DNA of 59,767 nt. Source: Phycisphaerales bacterium. Lineage in GTDB: Bacteria > Planctomycetota > Phycisphaerae > UBA1845. Made by a program: the position numbers and the translations under genes. This document shows, piece after piece, positions 17,303-24,211 of this stretch (within the stretch, counting starts at the first letter, position 1; each line of letters starts with the position of its first letter). The DNA is taken from contig JABFSN010000133.1 in NCBI GenBank assembly GCA_013140575.1, positions 1 through 59,767 on the forward strand, written 5' to 3'. The notes beneath the pieces were generated by a model. It saw nothing but the letters and a program-made list of their open reading frames with translations. It was not told where the DNA came from and did not search any database.

Positions 17303-19321
17303 ATGAGCCATTCATGGATCGGCACGGATGAAGCTGCGGAATACCTCGGCTTGGGGAAGACGAAGCTCTACGAACTGACGCGGGAGGGCCGGATTCCGGC
17401 GAAGCAGGTTGGCAAGAAGTGGATGTATGAGCGTGAAGAGCTCGCGGAATGGATGCGGAGCAGCCGACCCCTGGAGGACTATTTCCAAGGCACGGCCGCC
17501 AACATCGAGACCAACAGCAATCTTCGTGACCCGCAGCGAGACGCGTACATCCAAGCTGTGACCTTCTTCGAGGGCGGGGGTAAAAAAGCGCTGATGCAGC
17601 TTCCTGTAGGCTGCGGCAAAACGGGCTTGGCGGCGATACTTCCGTTTGGGATCGCGAATGGTCGCGTGCTCATCATCGCGCCCAACCTGACAATCAAAGA
17701 CGAGTTGTATAAAGCGCTTGACATCACCAACAGGCAGAAGTGCTTTTGGCGTCGGATGGCCGTCCTCGCAGACAAAGACATGAAGGGTGGCCCATACGTC
17801 TGTACGCTCGATAGCGGCAATCTCTCAGTGTGCGAAAAGTCGCACATCGTGATCACCAACATTCAGCAGCTTGGCACGAACATCGACAAGTGGCTGACGC
17901 GGTTTCCTGACGAATTCTTCGACCTGATCATTGTCGATGAGGCCCATCACGGCGCTGCGGCAAGTTGGAAAAGGGTATTCGAGAAGTTTCCTAGCGCGAA
18001 GGTCGCCAATCTGACCGCAACGCCGTTTCGCAGCGATCGGCAGGAACTTGATGGAGAGTTGATCTTTCGCTACCCGTTCAAGAGTGCCAGCATTAAGGGC
18101 TATATCAAGAAGCTGAAGGCTAGCTACGTCGCTCCGACGGAGCTCACTTTCACCCTCAAGGGAAAAGAGCGCACGTATACCCTTGAGGAAGTTCTAAAAA
18201 TGAAGGAAGAGGAGTGGTTCAGCCGCGGCGTAGCCCTGTCCGCTCCTTGCAATGTCTCGATCGTCGACAACAGCCTCCAGAAGCTGGAACAGCTAAGACA
18301 AACCGGCACGAAACATCAGCTTATTGCCGTCGCCTGCTCGATCAATCACGCTCAGCAAATTCGGTCGCTGTACAAGGAACGGGGATACGAGGCGGCCATC
18401 ATCCATAGCCAGCTGGAGGGGGATGAACAGGACGCTGTGATGCGGGACCTCTTCAACGGGACGCTCGACTGCATCGTCCAAGTGCAAATGCTGGGCGAGG
18501 GATTCGATCACCCCAAGCTCAGCGTCGCCGCGATCTTCCGGCCATTTCGAACGCTAGCTCCATACATCCAGTTCGTCGGACGGATACTCCGCGTCGTTGT
18601 TCAGAACGACCCCACGCATCCCGACAACTATGGCCATATCGTAACCCACGTTGGAATGAATCTCGACGAACAGTTGAAGCGCTTCAAGGAGTTTGAGAAT
18701 GACGACCAGAAGTTTTGGGAGGAAGTGACGGGCGGTAAAGAGCCAGACCCGCCGCGTGCAGTCGTATCGGGTGAAGCGCGGATGAAACTAGGTGAGGACA
18801 TGGTGGTCCAAAGCGAGATTGTTGAACGCGTGTTTGAGGAGGATTTCTCGACTGCGGAGGATAGCGATATCCAGCAGGATCTCGAAAAGAAACTAGAGGC
18901 CCTGGGACTTGATTCCACACTTGCTCGACACATAGTCGAGGAAAGCCGCCAAGGCTCACGCAACAGGACCAGTGCGCGAGCGGCGGAACCATTCAGCGTG
19001 ATTCCTGCGAAGCAGTGGCAGGAGGCAAAGAAGCGGCTCAACGAAGAGGCGAAGCGAACTGCCAAACTGGTTCTGAACCGAACACACCTAAAGCCGGAGG
19101 GAGTCGAACTGCCGTACAAACTTAAGCCGGGAATCGGAGCAAGGAACAACTTCATCGCGGCGTTTCAAATGGTGAACGAAGCGATAGCGAAGAAAGTGGG
19201 CGGGGGACGCAAGCGGCCTGAATGGTCCACGGAGGAGTTTACGATTGCGATGCGATCCCTACCAGAAGTGCTGAATGGACTGGTCCGTGAGGTTAAGAGG
19301 GCACAAAATGCCGAAGGGTAA
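17303..19321 (+). CDS. SF2 helicase with N-terminal excisionase-type HTH (putative defence helicase)
   Basis: 672 aa. Residues 1-50 form an HTH_17 DNA-binding domain (IGTDEAAEYLGLGKTKLYELTREGRIPAKQVGKKW). The helicase core follows: motif I LPVGCGKTGLAA near residue 105, motif II IIVDEAHHGA near 210, motif III NLTATPFRSD near 240, and the C-terminal RecA lobe with IIHSQLEGDEQD, VQMLGEGFDHP and QFVGRILRV (motifs V-VI). The C-terminal ~200 residues are charged and helical. The core is closest to type III/I restriction-like and UvrB-type helicases. The start overlaps a strong promoter. The next gene begins inside its last codons, so it heads a three-gene operon with a zinc mini-protein and a DUF6119 protein. 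Confidence 0.88.
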   Translation: MSHSWIGTDEAAEYLGLGKTKLYELTREGRIPAKQVGKKWMYEREELAEWMRSSRPLEDYFQGTAANIETNSNLRDPQRDAYIQAVTFFEGGGKKALMQLPVGCGKTGLAAILPFGIANGRVLIIAPNLTIKDELYKALDITNRQKCFWRRMAVLADKDMKGGPYVCTLDSGNLSVCEKSHIVITNIQQLGTNIDKWLTRFPDEFFDLIIVDEAHHGAAASWKRVFEKFPSAKVANLTATPFRSDRQELDGELIFRYPFKSASIKGYIKKLKASYVAPTELTFTLKGKERTYTLEEVLKMKEEEWFSRGVALSAPCNVSIVDNSLQKLEQLRQTGTKHQLIAVACSINHAQQIRSLYKERGYEAAIIHSQLEGDEQDAVMRDLFNGTLDCIVQVQMLGEGFDHPKLSVAAIFRPFRTLAPYIQFVGRILRVVVQNDPTHPDNYGHIVTHVGMNLDEQLKRFKEFENDDQKFWEEVTGGKEPDPPRAVVSGEARMKLGEDMVVQSEIVERVFEEDFSTAEDSDIQQDLEKKLEALGLDSTLARHIVEESRQGSRNRTSARAAEPFSVIPAKQWQEAKKRLNEEAKRTAKLVLNRTHLKPEGVELPYKLKPGIGARNNFIAAFQMVNEAIAKKVGGGRKRPEWSTEEFTIAMRSLPEVLNGLVREVKRAQNAEG

Positions 19322-19553
19322 GACACCGTCCTTGATTGGCTCATCCCTTGGTAGACCGGCGAAGGCCGTTGCCGGAAGGAAATGTGAGTGTAGTCGGTGT
19401 GGCGCCGGCATCGCTAAGGATGACGATTGCTATGACGTCCCGCAACCCCAGAAGCCGCATTCAACAACCCGTCGATTCTGCCGCGGGTGCTTCGGCGACG
19501 TGCTAGAGCAGACTAAGTCCGATGTTGCGGAGCTAGAATCTCTGCTCCAATAA
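19308..19553 (+). CDS. zinc-ribbon mini-protein in the helicase operon
   Basis: 81 aa. The ATG lies 14 bases inside the 3' end of the helicase gene, in another frame, indicating coupling. Residues 1-25 are basic (MPKGKTPS, GRPAKAVAGRK). Two CxxC pairs (CSRC with an adjacent Cys, then CRGC after 30 residues) can bind one zinc. A short helix (VLEQTKSDVAELESLL) ends it. Likely a nucleic-acid or protein-binding adaptor linking helicase and DUF6119 protein; function not recognised. Confidence 0.7.
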   Translation: MPKGKTPSLIGSSLGRPAKAVAGRKCECSRCGAGIAKDDDCYDVPQPQKPHSTTRRFCRGCFGDVLEQTKSDVAELESLLQ

Positions 19554-19579
19554 GACCATCTGCGCTGGAGTTTCCAGCT

Positions 19580-21184
19580 ATGCCGAAAAAGAACAAAAAG
19601 TCCGTACCCCTCAGTACCGTCTCAATTGCGCTGCTTCGTGGAATCAAGAATGCGGCTGATGCAATTGACTCAACTTTCAAGCCCAAGCAGATCGGCATGG
19701 TTCCTGCCATACTTCCCGAAGGGACTATGTTCTACAGGGCCGGAAAACTCCAGCCCGCAGCTTGGTGGAAATTCTTATCGCCCGCCGTTCCCACAGGTGT
19801 CGCACCGCTCAGAGGGCAGCACCCCGATGCGGTGATTGTGTTCAAGGCGGGGACAGATTGGTTTGCCGCCATTTTCGGCCACGGTCGTACACTGCTGGCT
19901 GATGCCGCAATTGACCCGGATTTCGGCTTTCAGACCGCCATCAGGATTTGCGACGCTGATGACCTCAAGATCATGGAAGTTCGAACAATAGAGACGCGTA
20001 GCCGATTCACTCGAGTAAAAGTCAGCGACAAAGCTCGTGTCGGTGCCTTTGGATTGGACACTGACACCGATCTACTTCGTGGGATTGGCGGAACGTGCAA
20101 GAACAAGGCCCTGTGCGAGCGGGCCGAAGCGTCAGGCGGAGCAATCTCGTTGGCGGCGCGCATTCAGATCGGCGATCTTCCGGCGACCGCCAAGAGGCTT
20201 CGTGCTGCTCGAAAATTGCCTGTAGATGAGGATCTGGAATGGGTCGGTCGGGTAGTGAGAATCGTCGACGCAGCGGAACGAACACGGCTTGATGCCGAAT
20301 TGGAAGTCCGCCTGAAGAATGGACAACATACAAACATCCGACTCGCCCTGCCAGACACTCGTGAGGACGACGTAAGCATTGTTGCGAGGTTCCTCGCCGC
20401 GACCGGACCGCGATTCTCGCCCGACCCTTCGGATTATTTGATACTCAAGAATCGGCGTTGTGCCTCTCTCTTGGCGAGGGCACGCGGTGATCGAGTGTAT
20501 TTGGTTCGCGAGGGAGACGATATCCCGTTAGGCCATCACACGGTCTACCGATGCTTAGTTGCAGAGGTCAGTGTCGCGAACAAGACTTACATGCTTATCG
20601 AGGGTGAGTGGTTTGAGGTTAATCAAGATTATGCGAAGAGAGTCCGGTCCGCCGTGAAAGACATGAAGGTGTGGAAGCCAACGACGGCATTGCTGAAGTG
20701 GGATGCAGCCGGATATCCAGGTGACGGTGAGACCGGTTACAATAGAAATATCTGCTCAAGCCGGACGGATTTCGCACCTCTGGACAAGAAATTCATTTGT
20801 TCCGCAGGTGTTGGCAGTCAAGTCGAGCCAGCGGATTGGATTACTTTGGATGGACACTTGGTCCATGTCAAGCGCCGGGACCGAGATAGCAGCGGCCTCA
20901 GTCATGTCTTTGCCCAAGGGCTTGTATGCGCGACCTTACTTAGGAATGAACGAACGTTCGGAAAAAAGCTCGCGGAGAAACTTCCGGCGAGCCACAACCT
21001 AGCAAAGACGAAGCTCACGGCCAAGATTTTCGACCCCACCGGCTGGAACGTTGTGTTCTTGATTCTGGGTGCGGATAGTAAGGCCCCGGGCGCGGATATT
21101 CCATTCTTTTCACAAGTTAACCTACGAAAACAAGCTCGCCTCATCAAAAACTTGGGCTTTGGGTGTCTACTGGCAGGCGCTTAG
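19580..21184 (+). CDS. DUF6119 / TIGR04141 family protein (putative defence component)
   Basis: 534 aa. I recognise the family from its layout: an N-terminal domain with PAAWWKFLSP and AVIVFKAGTDWFAAIFGHGRTLL, a middle part opening GLDTDTDLLRGIGG, and the C-terminal hallmark FDPTGWNVVFLILG followed by IPFFSQVNLRKQARLIKNLGFGC. These sporadically distributed proteins occur near restriction and phage-defence genes; their biochemical activity is not known to me. GGAG precedes the ATG by about ten bases inside a small CTGGAGTTTCCAG hairpin. It closes the operon with the helicase and zinc protein, 26 bases downstream of the latter. N-terminal MPKKNKKS is basic. Confidence 0.85.
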   Translation: MPKKNKKSVPLSTVSIALLRGIKNAADAIDSTFKPKQIGMVPAILPEGTMFYRAGKLQPAAWWKFLSPAVPTGVAPLRGQHPDAVIVFKAGTDWFAAIFGHGRTLLADAAIDPDFGFQTAIRICDADDLKIMEVRTIETRSRFTRVKVSDKARVGAFGLDTDTDLLRGIGGTCKNKALCERAEASGGAISLAARIQIGDLPATAKRLRAARKLPVDEDLEWVGRVVRIVDAAERTRLDAELEVRLKNGQHTNIRLALPDTREDDVSIVARFLAATGPRFSPDPSDYLILKNRRCASLLARARGDRVYLVREGDDIPLGHHTVYRCLVAEVSVANKTYMLIEGEWFEVNQDYAKRVRSAVKDMKVWKPTTALLKWDAAGYPGDGETGYNRNICSSRTDFAPLDKKFICSAGVGSQVEPADWITLDGHLVHVKRRDRDSSGLSHVFAQGLVCATLLRNERTFGKKLAEKLPASHNLAKTKLTAKIFDPTGWNVVFLILGADSKAPGADIPFFSQVNLRKQARLIKNLGFGCLLAGA

Positions 21185-21297
21185 TCCGCATTCGATTGCG
21201 AACAGCCTGCCGGATTGCGACGATCTGTTGGGTTATAGAACCTGGGCAAAGAACTGCTGTGTTCGTAGTGACTAATGCATTTAGTTGGGCTATCTTG

Positions 21298-21322
21298 GAT
21301 CGGTGAAACAGTGTTTCACGAT
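21298..21322. repeat. strong hairpin at the start of the gene-free region
   Basis: GTGAAAC-agt-GTTTCAC, extended on both sides by GATCG and GATC. A related GTGAAAC recurs at about 21334. It lies about 115 bases after the DUF6119 gene. No T-run follows. Confidence 0.55.
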
Positions 21323-21576
21323 CGTCAGAATCACGTGAAACGCGTGGCCTGGCGTCTGGATCGTGGGATCGGACAACCGGTAAACCTGTCCACCAAACAG
21401 GCTAAGGAGGCGGAGTTCATCACCCGCCATGTTCGAGGCTCGTAGCGCTGAGTACGTCGAGAGGCGTTCGCTCAGTGCGAGGGAGGCTCGGCAGAGTAAT
21501 CCCAAGTTTTTGGAGTAATCCTGCCGTTCGATCCCATAGCGAATTTGGCGAATCGCTGACCGAGGGAACCTCCCCC

Positions 21577-22060
21577 AGCGACGCATGCGTCGCTGCCTCC
21601 TTCACAAGGAGGGGAGTGGGGACCGCTTACTCACGTGCGCGGGAAATGAAGACCGCTCCCTTTCGGCTCCTGCCGGTTGGCACTCCGTGGGCATCGACGC
21701 TGCGCGTCGATGGGTCGCGGCTCTGAAATTCGCCGTTGTTCTTTGCATATCGAAAATGGGCGACCGGGACATACCCTTGACTCGCGGCTTCGGGCAAAGC
21801 CCGATGGTCGCTTCGCGACCAGTGCCGCAATGCGGCACGCAGCGTGTCAAGGGCCGGGTCAGTCAAAGTGGGTGATGTTGTTGATGCAGCGAGTGCCGTG
21901 TGGCGGCACTGATCGCACAGCGATCGTCGAATGGAGTTCGATTCGTTGCGTCAATGGCTAATCCCCCTGCGGGGTTCGGGCCAAGCTTCGAGCGCATGCT
22001 CGAAAACGGCCCGCTCAACGCAAGCCCAGGCAGGGAGCTCGTCGGCAGCAATGCCGACGA
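21577..22060 (+). ncRNA. candidate structured RNA, module A: chain of hairpins and two three-hairpin junctions
   Basis: No credible ORF. In order: an 18-base palindrome AGCGACGCATGCGTCGCT; CCTCCTT-cac-AAGGAGG; CATCGACGC-tgc-GCGTCGATG; a closed junction CCCTTGAC (21774) / GTCAAGGG (21846) enclosing TCGGGC-aaa-GCCCGA, TGGTCGC-ttc-GCGACCA and GTGCCGCAATGCGGCAC; a second junction TTGATGCAGCG (21881) / CGTTGCGTCAA (21944) enclosing AGTGCCG/CGGCACT, GATCGC-aca-GCGATC and TCGAA/TTCGA; a long stem CGGGCC...TTCGAGC-gcat-GCTCGAA...GGCCCG; and TCGTCGGCA-GCAA-TGCCGACGA with a GNRA loop. The second junction stem contains one U-G and one G-U pair that work only on the plus-strand RNA. Density and nesting far exceed chance expectation by eye. 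Confidence 0.5.
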
Positions 22061-22262
22061 TCGGGGCGACGACAAGCCTCGGCGTTCCACGCAAATCGTG
22101 GACGGTGAAAAGCTCAACTGCGAAAGGCGGGATGACCGCTTCTGGGTAAGTTTGATCGGAGACGGTGCCAAACCGCGATAGAACGACCTGCGCTGAGGGT
22201 AAGGGGATCTTCTAGATTCGTACCCCGAAATCGTTCGCCAACGGGCGGGCGGAAACATGTCA

Positions 22263-22763
22263 GTCGGCGGAAGCCGGCGGGCGATCAGCGCTGTGAACGC
22301 AACGTGCGGGAGAGACGCACGCGGCGTTTCCAGGTCCAGCGACGTGACCGATCAGATGGAGACTGGTTCTAACCGGGGAAGGACTCTGGCGGCCGGGGTG
22401 ATGCCCGGTGCCCGCGACAGTCGCGCGGGTGTTTCAAATGCCGGAGTCTGGGAGCGGGGCCTGAGTAGGAGCGCGCGGAAGCGCGGCGGCAAAGCGGCAA
22501 GGCAGTCGCGAGGCCGTTCGTGCATTACGGGTGGTGCCGGGTGCATAACGACGACGAAAGGGCTGACGAGCATTTCCCATGTTTGCAGACGTGTCGGTGC
22601 GGCGCCGGGGCAGGGAAGTCCTGCCCCGGCCCGCGTCGGCGAGTCGGAAGACAGCCAAGCGGTCAAACGAGGACCGTCGGAAGACGGCCGTCGTTTGGCA
22701 GCGGAATGACGATGCACAGGCGGGGTGTACCCGCGGGTGTATCGAGGTTGCGTGGCCGCAACC
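22263..22763 (+). ncRNA. candidate structured RNA, module B: GNRA-capped stems upstream of two small ORFs
   Basis: Continuation of the gene-free tract. Seen: GTCGGC-GGAA-GCCGGC (GNRA loop, one U-G pair on the plus strand); GTGCG-ggagaga-CGCAC; CCGGG-gtgatg-CCCGG; CCCGCG/CGCGGG; an 11-bp perfect stem GCCGGGGCAGG-gaagt-CCTGCCCCGGC; GTC-GGAA-GAC; CAAACGA..CCGTC-GGAA-GACGG..TCGTTTG (two stacked stems, GNRA loop); GGTTGCG-tggc-CGCAACC. Three GGAA tetraloops in 420 bases are typical of large structured RNAs. The 5' GTGCG recalls group II introns, but no domain V and no reverse transcriptase is present. Another 300 bases of unassigned sequence lead to the next ORF. Confidence 0.5.
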
Positions 22764-23071
22764 GCTATGTATTGGGCAACTGCAATAGATGAATCTAGCT
22801 GCATGGGGCGGACGAATGCCGATCGCATGATGCGGGCCGATGGCGCGCCGATGGAGCCGGCGCGGATTGGTTCGCGGAGGCGAGATGCGATGGCGTTTGG
22901 TTCGCAGCGATGCGGTGACGGATTCAGAAGGGGCAGTTTGTTCAGGACGTGGCGGTACGCGGCCGGGTTCTTGTGGAAGGAGGAGGTTTGGCATGTCGAG
23001 CCGTGACGCGGGCGACCGCGTGGCCGGCGTGCAGGGGGATATTTGGTTTCGAGCGAAAGGAGGTGATTCGC

Positions 23072-23293
23072 ATGGGTTGGTGGCGCACGGGTAGCGGCGG
23101 GGTCATCGGCGACGGGCCGGCCAACATCATCGACGAGTTCGATGATCGGTTCTGGCCCGAACCGTCGAGCATCCCGATTGACGTGCGGGTGCGCATCGTA
23201 GCGTGCTACCGGGAGGATTTCGACCGGGAACCGACCGTGCAGGAACTCAGCGATTTGCTGGAGTTCTGCGGGCCGGGCCCAGATACGGATTGA
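23072..23293 (+). CDS. small acidic protein following the structured-RNA tract
   Basis: 73 aa. The ATG has a near-perfect ribosome site (AAAGGAGGTGATTCGC), which decides the start over the longer open frame. Sequence: MGWWRTGSGG, then an acidic, helical body (IIDEFDDRFWPEPSSIPIDVRVRIVACYREDFDREPTVQELSDLLEFCG). No known domain. About 80 bases separate it from the next ORF on the same strand, so the two are likely one transcript with the RNA tract as leader. Function unknown. Confidence 0.7.
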   Translation: MGWWRTGSGGVIGDGPANIIDEFDDRFWPEPSSIPIDVRVRIVACYREDFDREPTVQELSDLLEFCGPGPDTD

Positions 23294-23374
23294 AGCTCGG
23301 AGGAAGGAAGGTTGAAGAAGGCTTCGCGGGTTGTGCCAAAACAACCCGTACTTTTCAGTGGAGGAGAGAAGCAC

Positions 23375-24058
23375 ATGGAGTATCGATGCGTCGCAACGTC
23401 GGTCGAAGGGTTCGTCCAGCAGCTCGCCGTGGCCTACATCACGCACGGGTATTGGTTCTACGTGGCCGGGGAAATCCCGGAAGGGAAGGATCTAGCCGTG
23501 GTCGATGCGAAGCTTATCAAGCGGTACGGGATTGCGATCTCAAAATGGGCGCGCTGTCGGCGCAAGAAACAGGGGTTGGCGAACATGCAGTACCTGCGGC
23601 ATGGACGGTTTTTCGTACTCCTTGCGACAAAGGGACGGCACGCGTTCTTCGAACGGGAGCGAGCGTCGTTCCGGGATGTCCGCCGCGTGCCGATCAAGTT
23701 TGCGGGGTACAGCATCGGCTGCCGGACAGGCCGCGACGGACAGTGGCATGCGTCTGTGCGAATCGACCCTGGTACATACGCTGACCTCAAGGCGTTCATT
23801 GTGGAGGCCGGAATCGGGTCTAGCGTCGAGAATCTGACAAACCACTTCGTACGAACACGCCTCCAACCGTACGCGCCGGTTCGCGGTCAATTGCTCAGCG
23901 TCTGGCGCACTCTGAATCGCGCGCGACGGACAGCGGGGTTGGAGGGATTCCCCGTCGAGTGCGTGCCGTCACAGCGTCGCCTTCTACAGCCATTTCGACC
24001 CTTCGCCGGGCGATTGGACACTTTGGCAACCACTGATGGCATCGCTGGTGCGCCGTAG
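23375..24058 (+). CDS. 227-aa basic protein of a planctomycete-type family, function unknown
   Basis: Start at the ATG after GGAGGAGAGAAGCAC; the upstream in-frame ATG lacks a ribosome site. Begins MEYRCVATSVEGFVQQLAVAY, then YWFYVAGEIPEGKD, a basic segment KWARCRRKKQGLANMQYLRHGRFFVLLATKGRHAFFE, VPIKFAGYSIGCRTGRDG, WHASVRIDPGTYADLKAF, and a C-terminal PVRGQLLSVWRTLNRARR. The composition (Arg/Lys with alternating beta strands) suggests nucleic-acid binding. I have the impression that similar proteins are frequent in planctomycete genomes but cannot verify it. No catalytic motif is recognisable. Placed just after the structured-RNA tract, it may bind or mobilise that RNA; this is inference. Confidence 0.7.
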   Translation: MEYRCVATSVEGFVQQLAVAYITHGYWFYVAGEIPEGKDLAVVDAKLIKRYGIAISKWARCRRKKQGLANMQYLRHGRFFVLLATKGRHAFFERERASFRDVRRVPIKFAGYSIGCRTGRDGQWHASVRIDPGTYADLKAFIVEAGIGSSVENLTNHFVRTRLQPYAPVRGQLLSVWRTLNRARRTAGLEGFPVECVPSQRRLLQPFRPFAGRLDTLATTDGIAGAP

Positions 24059-24211
24059 GTTTTCGTCGCATTCTAAGGCGATCGCCAGTTTGCGGCGACG
24101 TGGTCAGGCCTTTTCAGCTTGCTAAAGGGGATGCGCCAGCCACCACTCGGGGAGCATCCACACCGCGATTGGTTAGCACAGCCATCCACCATCCACCTAG
24201 ATTCAAGGCAT

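Noticed and set aside
21774-21853. tRNA-like cloverleaf (8-bp stem enclosing three hairpins)
   Set aside because: No T-loop consensus, no anticodon loop of 7, wrong arm lengths. Kept only as part of the structured RNA candidate.
22290-23060. Group II intron (5' GTGCG, GNRA stems)
   Set aside because: No domain V-like 34-nt hairpin, no reverse transcriptase or maturase ORF; the 5' motif is just part of a small hairpin.
22352-23446. 364-codon minus-strand frame across the structured tract
   Set aside because: Composition is Arg/Pro/Ser-rich without domains, and it overlaps two plus-strand ORFs with excellent ribosome sites and many perfect hairpins.
21185-24211. CRISPR array or DGR/retron
   Set aside because: Hairpins differ from each other, no regular repeat-spacer spacing, no cas genes, no reverse transcriptase.
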